From Anaerolineaceae bacterium (GTDB lineage Bacteria; Chloroflexota; Anaerolineae; Aggregatilineales; Phototrophicaceae), in NCBI GenBank assembly GCA_026708325.1, contig JAPOVC010000018.1:83306-147305 (forward strand): 64,000 nt of DNA. The letters are read 5' to 3'. Both the position numbers and the translations under genes were made by a program. Of this stretch, positions 24,647 through 33,257 are shown in pieces. A model generated the notes under the pieces. That model was given only the letters and a program-made list of their open reading frames with translations. It had not been told where the DNA came from and searched no databases. Every line of letters starts with the position of its first letter. Positions within the stretch are counted from its first letter, which is position 1.

Positions 24647-25306
24647 TTAACCCAGCAGCAGGCGCGTAAAGCGGAAGGCCGGCCCGCTGATCAACATGCC
24701 GAAGAGATTGAAGATGCCGCTGAAACTGAGCAGGATCAGGGCGAAGAAGGCGTACTGGCTGTACTGGCGCCATTGCGCGCTGCCCCAGGTCCAGGCCTGC
24801 TGCGCGGGCAGCAGGGCGTAGACCACGTGCCAGCCATCCAGCGGAAAGAGCGGCAGCAGGTTGAAGAGGCAGAGCAGCACGTTGATGAAGACGATGGTCC
24901 AGATCATGGTGGCCACCGGCCGCACCAGCGCCAGCGGCAAGGCGCCCGAGCGCAGCAGGGGCTCCATCATCTGGTAGAGCAGAGCGAAGAGCAGGGCCAG
25001 CAGCAGGTTGGCCAGGGGGCCGGCCGCCACCGCCGCCAGAAAGCCGTAGCGCGGGTTGCGCATGCGCTGCGGCGAGATCGGGGCGGAGCCGAGGATGCCG
25101 AAGCCAAGCAGCGCGAACATCAGCCAGCCCAGCCAGTTGATGTGCACCAGCGGGTTCAGCGTGAGACGGCCCTGTTGCGCCGGCACCGGGTCGCCCATCC
25201 GGTGCGCGACGTAGTTGTGGGCGAATTCGTGCACCGTCATGCCCAGTCCGACGGCCACGATGGCGCCCAGAATCCCTTCCAGCGAAAGGTTGCCGAGCAA
25301 CAGCAC
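24647..25306 (-). CDS. Site-2 protease family (M50) membrane metalloprotease
   Basis: 219 aa, about five membrane helices. Zinc motif HEFAH (26-30) in the first helix and the second ligand in NLLPLFPLDGWHV (Asp157). This is the minimal site-2 protease type without PDZ, which cuts substrates within the membrane or shuttles lipoprotein fragments. ATG at 25306 follows a TATACT -10. First gene of an operon with the HD protein. Confidence 0.85.
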   Translation of the reverse strand: MLLLGNLSLEGILGAIVAVGLGMTVHEFAHNYVAHRMGDPVPAQQGRLTLNPLVHINWLGWLMFALLGFGILGSAPISPQRMRNPRYGFLAAVAAGPLANLLLALLFALLYQMMEPLLRSGALPLALVRPVATMIWTIVFINVLLCLFNLLPLFPLDGWHVVYALLPAQQAWTWGSAQWRQYSQYAFFALILLSFSGIFNLFGMLISGPAFRFTRLLLG

Positions 25307-25341
25307 GGGATGCTCCCTGCTTCAGGTTGGCCAACTCCGGC

Positions 25342-25347
25342 AGTATA
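25342..25347 (-). promoter_or_regulatory. -10 element TATACT for the M50 protease
   Basis: TATACT on the reverse strand, 36 bases before ATG 25306; divergent with the -10 at 25381. Confidence 0.5.
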
Positions 25348-25380
25348 GCATGGTCCCTGTGCAGTCCGGCATGACTGCGC

Positions 25381-25386
25381 TATACT
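25381..25386 (+). promoter_or_regulatory. -10 element TATACT for the DUF951 gene
   Basis: TATACT, 22 bases before the ATG at 25409, followed by GGAGG at 25399-25403. Forms a back-to-back pair with the reverse-strand -10 at 25342. Confidence 0.5.
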
Positions 25387-25408
25387 TTTTTGGCGGGCGG
25401 AGGCAGCC

Positions 25409-25606
25409 ATGGCCGACGTGCATGAGGTTCAGGTCGACGACCGCGTGCAGCTTCGCAAGCCACATCCCTGTGGCAGCGACATCTGGGTCGTCTACCGCAT
25501 CGGGGCGGACATCGGTCTGCGTTGCAGCGGTTGCCGGCGCAGGGTGTTGTTGACGCGGAGGGAATTCGCCAAACGCGCGAAACGGCTCCTGCGTGGGCCG
25601 CTGTGA
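25409..25606 (+). CDS. DUF951 family small protein
   Basis: 65 aa. RKPHPCGSDIWVVYRIGADI and RCSGCRR with LTRREF match the DUF951 family, known mainly from Firmicutes and Chloroflexi; three cysteines (one in HPCG, two in CSGC) probably bind metal or nucleic acid. Function unknown. Good SD (GGAGG) upstream. The next gene starts 37 bases after its stop. Confidence 0.85.
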   Translation: MADVHEVQVDDRVQLRKPHPCGSDIWVVYRIGADIGLRCSGCRRRVLLTRREFAKRAKRLLRGPL

Positions 25607-25643
25607 TCCCGGCCCAGGATACCAACGCGCGGAAACACGAGGC

Positions 25644-26876
25644 ATGTTGCTCCAGACTGACGAGACAAGACGTATCCTCATCCTGATGTCCGATACCGGC
25701 GGCGGACACCGCGCCGCCGCCGAGGCCATCCGCGAGGCGCTTTATCGGCAGCCCGGGCCGGAAGCCGTCGCCGTCGAGCTGGTGGACGTCTTCCGCGATT
25801 ACTCGCCGGCGCCCTTCAAGTACCTGCCGGAGATCTACCCCTGGTGGGTGAACAACAGCAAGCAGTCCTGGGGCGCCGGTTACAAGCTTTCCAATACGCG
25901 CCAGCGCGCCCGCATCCTTTCCACCACCATCTTTCACACCCTTGAACTGGGTCTCAAGCGCCTGCTGCGGGAACACCCCGCGGACGTCATCGTCTGCGTG
26001 CACTCGGCCCTGGCACGCCCCACCATGAAGGCCATGCAAAGCCTGCCGGGCCGCGCCTCCTTTGTGGTGGTCGTGACGGACCTCGTCTCCACCCACCACA
26101 TGTGGTACGAGCGGCGCGCCGAACGCACGCTGGTGCCTACGGCGGCGGCTTTTGCGCGCGGCCTGGAAAACGGCATGACGCAGGAACAGTTGCGGCTCAC
26201 GGGCCTGCCGGTGCACCCGAATTTCATCGACGGCCTGACCGACAGGGCCAGCGCGCGCGCGCGGCTGGAGCTTGATCCGCATTGTCCGGTCGTGTTGCTG
26301 GTGGGTGGCGTGGACGGCATGGGCCCGGTCTACCGCACGGCGCTGGCCATCAACGAACGGCGGCCACAATGCCAGTTGCTGGTCATCACCGGCCGCAACG
26401 CGACCCTGCGCCAGCGTCTGCAGTCGGTGATCTGGAACCAGCCGACCCGCATCTACGGCTTCCGCCGCGACATGCCGGTGGTGCTGGCGGCGACTGACAT
26501 CATCGTCACCAAGGCGGGTCCGGCCACCATCAGCGAGGCCTGCATCGCCGGCGTCCCGCTCATCCTCTACGACGCCATCCCGGGTCAGGAGAGCGGCAAC
26601 GTCGACTGGGTCATTGAGCATGGCGTCGGCGTCTTCACGCCCGACCCGCGCGAGATCGGCGACACGCTGCTCGCCTGGCTGGCGGAGGGGTCGGAGGGCC
26701 TGCAGCGTCGCTCGCAGCGGGCGCGCGCCCAGGCCCGCCCCAACGCCGTCTTCGAGATCGCCGCCGACATCTGGCACCTGGCGCAGCAGGGGCCACAGGC
26801 CACTCGCGGCAAACCCCTGCGCCACGGCATCGAGGACCTGGCCGCAGCCACGCTGCGTCGGGCGCGGGACCACTAG
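25644..26876 (+). CDS. MGDG-synthase-type glycosyltransferase (GT28)
   Basis: 410 aa. ILILMSDTGGGHRAAAEAI (11-29) is the hallmark of monogalactosyldiacylglycerol synthase and processive diacylglycerol glucosyltransferases; later RLTGLPVHPNF, LLVGGVDGMGP, DIIVTKAGPATISEA and YDAIPGQESGNV provide the donor site. Predicted to make glycosyl diacylglycerol at the cytoplasmic face, as in phototrophs, Gram-positives and Chloroflexota. ATG at 25644 is preferred to the longer frame starting within DUF951. Confidence 0.9.
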   Translation: MLLQTDETRRILILMSDTGGGHRAAAEAIREALYRQPGPEAVAVELVDVFRDYSPAPFKYLPEIYPWWVNNSKQSWGAGYKLSNTRQRARILSTTIFHTLELGLKRLLREHPADVIVCVHSALARPTMKAMQSLPGRASFVVVVTDLVSTHHMWYERRAERTLVPTAAAFARGLENGMTQEQLRLTGLPVHPNFIDGLTDRASARARLELDPHCPVVLLVGGVDGMGPVYRTALAINERRPQCQLLVITGRNATLRQRLQSVIWNQPTRIYGFRRDMPVVLAATDIIVTKAGPATISEACIAGVPLILYDAIPGQESGNVDWVIEHGVGVFTPDPREIGDTLLAWLAEGSEGLQRRSQRARAQARPNAVFEIAADIWHLAQQGPQATRGKPLRHGIEDLAAATLRRARDH

Positions 26877-26924
26877 CCGATCACCCGTCACATTCTTGCA
26901 TGGCAGCCACAAGGTGCCCCGAAA

Positions 26925-27725
26925 ATGACAATCTGCGTAAGCGTAAAGACTCGTGACGGCATCGTGTTGGGCACGGACAGCATGTCGACGGTGACGCTTT
27001 TCGGTACCGAAGGTCAGTCAATGGCACAGAAGACTTACAGCAATGCCCGGAAGCTCGTGCAGATAGGTGAACTCCCTGTTGGCGTCTTCACTTACGGCCT
27101 GGGCAATTTGGGGTCTCGTACGGTTATAAGCCACATACTTGAATACAGTCGGACACTCGAATTCGGCAATGACTGGAGAGTAGAAAGCATTGCTGCGGGT
27201 TTGTCAGAGCACATGTCGCGGGAATACAGTGCGATACACGCTGACGTCGAGCCTGGCCCGGTTCTCGGTTTGCATGTAGCCGGGTACTCAGACGGTTCTT
27301 CCCTGTCGGAAGAGTGGGAAATTGAGTTCCCTGACTCGCCCGGCCCGAATCTTGAGATGGACAGCCATGAGTTCCGGGTAAACTGGGAGGGAGCAACACT
27401 TCCGTTCGGGCGGCTGTTTCATGGATTCGACCCCGGGATAATAAGGATTTTACTGGAGGAAGGTGTCGAACAGAATTTGCTTCAGAAATCGTTGACCGAA
27501 TCTCCGCTCGTGCCACAAGTGTCATTTTCTGCAATGCCTTTGCAGGATGCCATCAACTTCGCTGTTTACGTTTTGCGGACGACGATCGGTTTCACCTCGT
27601 TTGAAGCAGGACCGGCGACCTGTGGTGGTCCGCTTCAGATTGCTGTAATATCAGAAGAAGATGGATTTCAGTGGGTGAGCAGGCCAGAATTCAGGATTCC
27701 GGAGGACACCAATGAGTGGGCCTGA
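26925..27725 (+). CDS. Proteasome-like Ntn-hydrolase homologue, stand-alone
   Basis: 266 aa. Start MTICVSVKTRDGIVLGTDSM mirrors the mature N-terminus of proteasome beta subunits and HslV: after Met removal Thr1 is the nucleophile, the DGIVLGTDS segment puts Asp at position 17 as in the proteasome, and NARKLVQI supplies a basic residue where Lys33 lies (with an insertion of about nine residues), followed by FTYGLGNLG where Gly47 is. No signal or membrane helix. Lower GC and less biased codons than neighbours suggest transfer. No ATPase or alpha subunit gene lies nearby. Assignment is inferred from motifs only. The stop overlaps the next gene by 14 bases. Confidence 0.6.
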   Translation: MTICVSVKTRDGIVLGTDSMSTVTLFGTEGQSMAQKTYSNARKLVQIGELPVGVFTYGLGNLGSRTVISHILEYSRTLEFGNDWRVESIAAGLSEHMSREYSAIHADVEPGPVLGLHVAGYSDGSSLSEEWEIEFPDSPGPNLEMDSHEFRVNWEGATLPFGRLFHGFDPGIIRILLEEGVEQNLLQKSLTESPLVPQVSFSAMPLQDAINFAVYVLRTTIGFTSFEAGPATCGGPLQIAVISEEDGFQWVSRPEFRIPEDTNEWA

Positions 27726-27921
27726 ACGACGGAACGCACTTGACAAATGGAAGTACAACCAGTCTGGCAAGCCGAGACTTACCGGCAAGCCCGTTTCCAC
27801 AGTCGTGATTCTTGACAAAAAATACTCCCAGTCCGGCCCCTTCGTGCCGGGCGAACGCGTGAGTCGGCTTTATCCACCGTTGATTCCGAAGCAGAAGAAA
27901 GACAGGGACCGGCAGGCCTGA
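27712..27921 (+). CDS. Small overlapping gene of unknown function
   Basis: 69 aa, not recognised. ATG at 27712 lies inside the end of the Ntn-hydrolase gene (14-base overlap, in another frame), which suggests translational coupling. Residues are basic and polar (YNQSGKP, ILDKKYSQSGPF, LIPKQKKDRDRQA); probably disordered at the C-terminus. Could be a partner or inhibitor of the hydrolase, but that is inference. Confidence 0.5.
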   Translation: MSGPERRNALDKWKYNQSGKPRLTGKPVSTVVILDKKYSQSGPFVPGERVSRLYPPLIPKQKKDRDRQA

Positions 27922-28059
27922 CCGGCCCCTTCACCATCCCACGGACACAAGACTGACCGAAGCGGATTCGCGTTGCAGCGGGCGCAACCTGATTGCAGCC
28001 CGCATGGTTCCCATGTACCATGCGAACCCATTGTTCATCATCGCGGGAGGCGCTGACGT

Positions 28060-29139
28060 ATGAAGGCGGTCATCCTCGCGGCGGGTCAGGGGACCCGCCT
28101 GCGCCCGGTCACTCTCACCATGCCCAAACCACTGGTGCCGGTCGCCAACAAGGCCCTCATCGAATACGCCATCGACCTGTTGCGCGAGGCCGGCCTGGCC
28201 GACATCGGCATCGTCGTCAACAGTCTGGATTCGCCCATTCCGAAGCAGCTGGGCGATGGTCGCCAGCTGGGCGTGCGCCTCGAATACATCGTGCAGGAGG
28301 TACAACGGGGTCTGGCCCATGCCGCCAGCCTGGCGCAGCCCTTCACCGGCGACGAGCCCTTCTGCATGTTCCTCGGCGACAACGTCTTCAAGGACCGCCT
28401 CGCCGACCTGCTGGCCAACTTCCCTGATTCCGGGGCCGAGGCCACCGTCGCGCTGACCGAGGTGCCGGACCCGGAACGCTTCGGCATTGCCGAACTGGAC
28501 AGCGATTGCGGCCGCATCCGGCGCGTGGTGGAAAAGCCGCAAAATCCGGTTTCCAACCTCGCCATCTCCGGTGTCTATCTCTTCCGTCCCTCGATCTACG
28601 AGGCGATCGGCAACATCCAGCCCTCCTGGCGCAACGAACTGGAGATCACCGACGCCATCGGGTGGCTCATCAGCCAGGGCAAGCAGGTCCAGCCCTACAT
28701 CCTGAAGGGCTGGTGGATCGACGCCGGCAAGCCCGAGTCCATCATCCTCGCCAACCAGGTGCTGCTGGGCGAACTGCCCTACACGCCGCCGCCGAGCAAC
28801 CGCGACCAGGTCTGTGGCGATTCCGAGGTTTCGCACCGGGTACTGATCGGCCGTGACAGCCAGATCATCAACAGCGTGGTGCGCGGTCCCGTCATCATCG
28901 GCGACAAGGTGTGCATTCGCAACAGCTACGTCGGTCCCTACACGGCGATCGGCGACAACGTGGTCGTAGAGGGCAGCGAGATCGAGGACAGCATCGTCAT
29001 GAAGGACTGCGTCATCCGCAACATGCCGGGCCGCATCGATTCCAGTCTGTTGGCGGACAATTCGCAGGTCACCTCGGCCGAGCACGTGCCCGCCGCCCAT
29101 CGGCTGATTCTGGCCGAGAACAGCTACGTGCAACTCTGA
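28060..29139 (+). CDS. rmlA: Glucose-1-phosphate thymidylyltransferase, long form
   Basis: 359 aa. Nucleotidyltransferase signature GQGTRLRPVTLTMPKPL (9-25), FLGDNVF as the metal-binding region, ITDAI and GWWIDAGKPE; the last 110 residues form a left-handed beta-helix of hexapeptides (VIIGDKVCIRNSYVGPYTAIG). This is the RmlA-long type, producing dTDP-glucose (or UDP-glucose) for deoxysugar synthesis. The rest of the dTDP-rhamnose genes are not in the window. ATG 28060 follows a purine-rich GGGAGGCGC stretch. Confidence 0.85.
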   Translation: MKAVILAAGQGTRLRPVTLTMPKPLVPVANKALIEYAIDLLREAGLADIGIVVNSLDSPIPKQLGDGRQLGVRLEYIVQEVQRGLAHAASLAQPFTGDEPFCMFLGDNVFKDRLADLLANFPDSGAEATVALTEVPDPERFGIAELDSDCGRIRRVVEKPQNPVSNLAISGVYLFRPSIYEAIGNIQPSWRNELEITDAIGWLISQGKQVQPYILKGWWIDAGKPESIILANQVLLGELPYTPPPSNRDQVCGDSEVSHRVLIGRDSQIINSVVRGPVIIGDKVCIRNSYVGPYTAIGDNVVVEGSEIEDSIVMKDCVIRNMPGRIDSSLLADNSQVTSAEHVPAAHRLILAENSYVQL

Positions 29140-29180
29140 CAGGGCGGGCGATCCAATCATTCGCCCTTGCAAATGCACGC

Positions 29181-29325
29181 TGTACGGGCGACATATCATG
29201 TCGCCCGCCTGTGACCTGCCGATGCGGCGGGTGATCTGATGTATCGTCCCTGAGGGATGCTTCGAGCTTGCGCTCTCGCAACCCCTGCAAAAGACGGGGT
29301 GTAGGGGCGACATACCATGTCGCCC
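29181..29325. repeat. Repeat cluster: two GGGCGAC hairpins and an inverted R1 copy
   Basis: GGGCGACAT-ATC-ATGTCGCCC (29186-29206) and GGGCGACAT-ACC-ATGTCGCCC (29305-29325), with between them an inverted R1 copy (about 29231-29280, ATGCTTCGAGCTTGCGCTCT). Two identical-type hairpins with a 3-base loop around an R1 core form a composite unit similar to the 6.2-kb cluster. No gene here. Confidence 0.8.
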
Positions 29326-29407
29326 GCTTACCAAATGCCCTTGAGGGCCGGGTCAGAGGCGGCTCTCCAGGTTAAACTCATACGCAGGAGACAGGGAAGG
29401 GGTAGCC

Positions 29408-30610
29408 ATGTCCGGCATGAATCGACGCGACTTTATGAAGCACGTCGCCGCGCTGGCGGCGCTTTCTCAACTGCCTGGCCTGCCGGCCGCAGTCGCGCAA
29501 ATCGAGAAGGACGAGGAACTGCTGGCGCTCCTGCGCGAACTGGGCAAGCATGAGGACATGACGGTCTATCGCGCCAGTCCCCTGAACGCAGGCTCGCCGC
29601 TTGAGCCGCTGCGCGCCACGCAGGAGACGCCGGCGGACATCTTCTACCTGCGCAACCACGCGCCGGTGCCCGCCCTGGACGCGGACAGTTGGCGCCTCGA
29701 GGTCGACGGGCTGGTGGAGCGTCCGCTGTCCCTGTCCCTGGCGGACCTGCAGCGCGACTTTCCGCGCCACGAACTGGAGGCCACCCTGCAATGCGCCGGT
29801 TTTCGCCGCCAGGAGATGCTCAACGAGGAGAATGCCTACGGCGCGTTGCTGTGGTGCAGCGACGCCATCAGCAACGGGCGCTGGGGCGGCGTGCGCCTGC
29901 GCGACGTGCTGGAGGCGGCGGGCGTCCAGGGGGAGGCGCAACACCTGGCAGCGCTGGGCCTCGACGAGATCGAGGAGGGCAGAGTGACCTTCGGTTTCGG
30001 CGGCTCGATCCCTCTCCACAAGGCGCTCGGCGAAGAGCTGCTGCTGGCCTACGAACTGAACGGCGCGCCGCTGCCGGCCGCCCATGGCTGGCCCCTGCGT
30101 CTGGTGGTGCCCGGCTACATCGGCGCCCGCAGCGTCAAGTGGCTGGGCCGCCTCACGCTGCAGGCCGGGGAGTCCGACAATTATTACCAGCAGCGCGCCT
30201 ACAAGGTCTTCCCGCCCGACGTGGAAAGCGACATGACCGAAACTGGCGCGGCCGAGCCCCTCGGTGACCTGGTTGTCAACTCGGTCTTCATCACGCCGGC
30301 GGCGGATGCCGAATTGGCGGCCGGGCCGCAACTGTTGCGTGGAATCGCCATTGCCAGTCAGCCGCTTGCCATGGTCGAACTCTCGCTGGATGGCGGGGAA
30401 AGCTGGCAGGAGGCCGGACTCTCCGGAGCGGGCCGCTGGAGCTGGCGCTTTTGGGAAGCGGAAGTGGAACTGGCTCCCGGCGATTACGAACTGGTCGTGC
30501 GCGCGCGCGACCAGGCGGGCAATGTACAACCGCCCACGGTCGAGGAAATCTGGAACTTCAAGGGCTACATGACCAACCACTGGCAGCGTCGCAGCGTCAC
30601 TGTCCGCTGA
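29408..30610 (+). CDS. Molybdopterin-dependent sulfite-oxidase-type oxidoreductase
   Basis: 400 aa. Twin-arginine start NRRDFMKHVAALAALS suggests Tat export of the folded enzyme. The oxidoreductase Mo-cofactor domain follows: LRNHAPVP, ATLQCAGFRR with the Mo-ligand Cys129, SIPLHKAL, LVVPGYIGARSVKWL, and a C-terminal dimerisation domain (about 290-390). The plant/bacterial sulfite oxidase motif is usually CAGNRR; Phe replaces Asn here. Probably oxidises sulfite or a related substrate in the extracytoplasmic space. SD GAAGGGG precedes the ATG. Confidence 0.85.
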   Translation: MSGMNRRDFMKHVAALAALSQLPGLPAAVAQIEKDEELLALLRELGKHEDMTVYRASPLNAGSPLEPLRATQETPADIFYLRNHAPVPALDADSWRLEVDGLVERPLSLSLADLQRDFPRHELEATLQCAGFRRQEMLNEENAYGALLWCSDAISNGRWGGVRLRDVLEAAGVQGEAQHLAALGLDEIEEGRVTFGFGGSIPLHKALGEELLLAYELNGAPLPAAHGWPLRLVVPGYIGARSVKWLGRLTLQAGESDNYYQQRAYKVFPPDVESDMTETGAAEPLGDLVVNSVFITPAADAELAAGPQLLRGIAIASQPLAMVELSLDGGESWQEAGLSGAGRWSWRFWEAEVELAPGDYELVVRARDQAGNVQPPTVEEIWNFKGYMTNHWQRRSVTVR

Positions 30611-30729
30611 GCGACGGGCCTGAATCCGACGCGCCCGGCCTCAACGTTAACCGCTCCTGCCCGGTTGCCGACGCTTGCCAACGGCCAATACCGCGTTAGA
30701 CTGGGCCTACGGGCGAGCAGGCGACTCTG

Positions 30730-31056
30730 ATGACTCTGGACACAACGCTGTCGCTGGATGTAGTCATTGCGGTCATTGCGATACTGGCGATATTCGCCGT
30801 TGAGTGGCGTCTGGACGCAAAGATCAATGAGTTGCGCAGAGAACTCAGGGGCGAAATCAAGGAGTTCCGCAACGAAATCAGGGGCGAAATCGCTGACCTT
30901 GCACGAGAAGGCGCCGGGACACGAACCGAACTCAGGGGCGAGATCGCTGGCCTCAGACGTGAAGGCGCCGGGTTGCGCAACGAAATCAGGGACGAGATCG
31001 CCGAGACGCGCAACGGACTCAAACACGACTTCCAGCGCATGGAGTCCGAAAGTTAG
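30730..31056 (+). CDS. Small membrane-anchored coiled-coil protein with internal repeats
   Basis: 108 aa. One N-terminal helix (VVIAVIAILAIFAV) then a heptad-like repeat of RGEI and LR units (RELRGEIKEFRNEI, RGEIADLAREG, RGEIAGLRREG, EIRDEIAETRN). The DNA shows the same units as imperfect repeats (CAGGGGCGAAATC and CAGGGGCGAGATC). Function unknown; the repeat structure could expand or contract by slippage. Confidence 0.65.
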   Translation: MTLDTTLSLDVVIAVIAILAIFAVEWRLDAKINELRRELRGEIKEFRNEIRGEIADLAREGAGTRTELRGEIAGLRREGAGLRNEIRDEIAETRNGLKHDFQRMESES

Positions 31057-31165
31057 GGCACTCCCGTCCTTCTGAAAGCGACCATCCGCCCGGCGCGGTG
31101 ACGAAGCTGCTGCGAGCGGGTTCGCAACGCCGCCAGGTTGGCAGCGTGACAGGCGTTCCGGTACG

Positions 31166-31198
31166 GGCGGCTCCCTGGCGGGGCCGCCTCTTTATTTT
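31166..31198 (+). terminator. Rho-independent terminator
   Basis: Stem GGCGGC (31166-31171), 11-base loop, GCCGCC (31183-31188), then TCTTTATTTT. Serves the coiled-coil gene and overlaps the end of the convergent PfkB gene. Confidence 0.6.
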
Positions 31199-32223
31199 GC
31201 TTCGCCAGGAGCGGCGGCGTGCCGGGGGGGACGGTCGGCCCCGGCTGCAGCGCCCAGCGATTTGCGCAGTTCCTCCGGGTCGGGCGCGTAATTCCCCACG
31301 CGCTGCACCACAAGGCCGCTGGCGACGTTGGCCAGGGCGACGGCCGTCGGCCAGTCTGCCCCGGCCGCTCGCGCCAGGGTCATCACCGCGATGGCCGTGT
31401 CGCCCGCGCCGGTGACGTCGTAGACGTCGCTGACGACCGGCGCCGGGCAATGCCCGACCTCACCCGTCGCCGTGGCGAGCGTGGCGCCCTGCGGCCCGCG
31501 GGTGATGACCATCGCGCCGGTCACGCGCAGTCGCTTGCCCAGGTCGCGCGCGGCGGCGGCGAAATCCGCGTCCGTCGTCAGGGAGCGACCCAGCCAGCCG
31601 GCGGCCTCCTCCGCATTGCACTTGACCAGGCTGAAGTCATGGTACTTGTCCAGCTCGCCCTGGGCGTCAACCGACAGCAGGGTTACGCCCGCACGGCGCA
31701 ACTCCTCCACCAGGTCCGGCGTCAGCAGACCGATGCAATAGTCGGAGACCAGCAGGGCATCCACCGCGTCGGCCAGCGCCTTCACCCGGGCCAGCAGCCG
31801 GTCTGCGCTCTCCTGCGACAGGGCTGCCCGCGAGAGGGTATCGATGCGCGCCAGTTGCTGCGGATAGCGCAGACCCATCTGCGCCATGATGCGCAGCTTG
31901 AGCGTGGTGGCGCGCCCGGCCTCGCAAATCAGCGCCGCACAGTCGATGTCCTGCGCCTGCAGGCTCTCGCGCAGTTGCTGCCCGGCGTCGTCATCGCCGG
32001 TGACGCCGGCCAGCAGCGCCTGGCTGCCGAGGCGTGCGATGGTGACTGCCGGGTTGGCCGCGCCGCCGGGGATGTAACGCCGGCTCTCGAACTCCAGCAC
32101 CGGCACGGGCGCCTCGCGGCTCATGCGCGTCGGGCGGCCGCTGACGTACTCGTCGAGCAGCACGTCGCCGACGACCAGCACCCGTTGACCCGCCAGGCGT
32201 GAGACCCATCCCTGCAGGGACAA
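31192..32223 (-). CDS. PfkB-family kinase, HldE kinase-domain-like (heptose-7-P kinase)
   Basis: 343 aa. PfkB fold: GQRVLVVGDVLLDEYVSG, SREAPVPVLEFE, IPGGAANPAVTIARLG, and the C-terminal VYDVTGAGDTAIAVMTLA signature. The DEYVSG, SREAPVPV and GGAANPAV segments are those of the kinase domain of HldE (D-glycero-D-manno-heptose-7-phosphate kinase). Length fits the kinase without the nucleotidyltransferase domain. It starts at TTG immediately after the stop of the first DinB gene, and lies downstream of a GT9-type transferase that uses ADP-heptose, which supports the assignment. Confidence 0.75.
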   Translation of the reverse strand: MSLQGWVSRLAGQRVLVVGDVLLDEYVSGRPTRMSREAPVPVLEFESRRYIPGGAANPAVTIARLGSQALLAGVTGDDDAGQQLRESLQAQDIDCAALICEAGRATTLKLRIMAQMGLRYPQQLARIDTLSRAALSQESADRLLARVKALADAVDALLVSDYCIGLLTPDLVEELRRAGVTLLSVDAQGELDKYHDFSLVKCNAEEAAGWLGRSLTTDADFAAAARDLGKRLRVTGAMVITRGPQGATLATATGEVGHCPAPVVSDVYDVTGAGDTAIAVMTLARAAGADWPTAVALANVASGLVVQRVGNYAPDPEELRKSLGAAAGADRPPRHAAAPGEAK

Positions 32224-32706
32224 TCAGATCACCATCACCTGGTCGTTGACGCCGGCCACCTGCCGCAGGTATTCCGTCTGACCGGCGTGATAGCCGTCAT
32301 GCCAGACCAACTCAAGCAGGCACTCGCGCAGATCGTCGCCATAATCGCAGCCTTCAGCCTTCAGTTGCGCCTCGCTGAGTGCGGCCAGCGCCACAGCCAG
32401 GCGATCCTGAGAGCGGCGCAGGTCGGCAAGGAGGGTCTCCAGGGGGACGGCCTCATCGTCGGCCTGCATCGCGTCACTACCGTAACCATAGGGTCTGTAG
32501 TGCTGCGGTTCCCGGAGCGGCTCCGCGCCCGCCAGTTTCAGCATGACGTCGCGGTACAGCATGATATGACCCAGCACCCAGTTGAGGCAGTTGCCGCGAA
32601 AGGGCAGTTGCAACATGCTGTCGGCATGCGTCAGGCCTTCCGTCTGGACCTCGATGACTTCCAGATTGCGAGCCAGCAAATGAGTCATTTCCCCGGCTGA
32701 AATCAT
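32224..32706 (-). CDS. DinB-family protein, copy 1
   Basis: 160 aa. Four-helix DinB/YfiT fold: NWVLGH (His53 region) in helix 2 and WHDGYHAGQTEYLRQ near the C-terminus give the three-histidine metal site. Nearly the same start (THADSMLQLPFRGNCLNWVL) and end as the next gene, so the two arose by tandem duplication. Some DinB relatives transfer thiols (bacillithiol or mycothiol), others are of unknown role. ATG at 32706. Confidence 0.75.
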   Translation of the reverse strand: MISAGEMTHLLARNLEVIEVQTEGLTHADSMLQLPFRGNCLNWVLGHIMLYRDVMLKLAGAEPLREPQHYRPYGYGSDAMQADDEAVPLETLLADLRRSQDRLAVALAALSEAQLKAEGCDYGDDLRECLLELVWHDGYHAGQTEYLRQVAGVNDQVMVI

Positions 32707-32723
32707 GAAGAATCCTCCCCGGG

Positions 32724-33203
32724 TTAGATCACCTTGTCGTTGACGCCGCTCAACTGACGCAGGTACTCGGTCTGGCCCGTGTGGTAGCTGTCGTGCCAGG
32801 TCATGAAGGCCAGACGCTTGCGCAGCGTGTCGTCGCGTTCATTGTCGAAAGGCGAATCCAGGGCCTCGTCATCCAGAGACTCCATGACCTCCGCCAGACG
32901 CTCCTGCGAGTTTTGCAGGTCGGCCAGAATGCTTTCCATGGGCACGGAGTCGGCATCCGCCGTCATCGCCTCGCTGCCAAACATGTAGGGCGCGGACTTG
33001 TCGGCGTCCCAAAGCGTCTCCGCGCCGGCGATGCGCAGCATGTAGTCGCGGCTGACCAGCATGTGGCCCAGCACCCAGTTGAGGCAATTGCCGCGGAAGG
33101 GCAACTGCAGCATGCTGTCGGCATGCGTCAGTCCCTCTGTCTGCATTCCCACGACCCGCAGGTTTTGGGCCAGCATGGTCGTCATGTCACTCGCTGTAAT
33201 CAT
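32724..33203 (-). CDS. DinB-family protein, copy 2
   Basis: 159 aa. Paralogue of the gene at 32224: identical THADSMLQLPFRGNCLNWVL stretch, same WHDSYHTGQTEYLRQ C-terminal metal-binding segment, different middle. ATG 33203 has GGGGAGAA upstream. The pair interrupts a heptose-glycan operon and has no obvious link to it. Confidence 0.75.
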   Translation of the reverse strand: MITASDMTTMLAQNLRVVGMQTEGLTHADSMLQLPFRGNCLNWVLGHMLVSRDYMLRIAGAETLWDADKSAPYMFGSEAMTADADSVPMESILADLQNSQERLAEVMESLDDEALDSPFDNERDDTLRKRLAFMTWHDSYHTGQTEYLRQLSGVNDKVI

Positions 33204-33257
33204 GGCATTCTCCCCAGGTCCACGTATGCTTCGAGTCTGGCACAAATTGCGAATGAA

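Noticed and set aside
27124..27534. 136-codon reverse frame opposite the Ntn-hydrolase gene
   Set aside because: No motif and no SD, whereas the forward frame matches the proteasome N-terminus.
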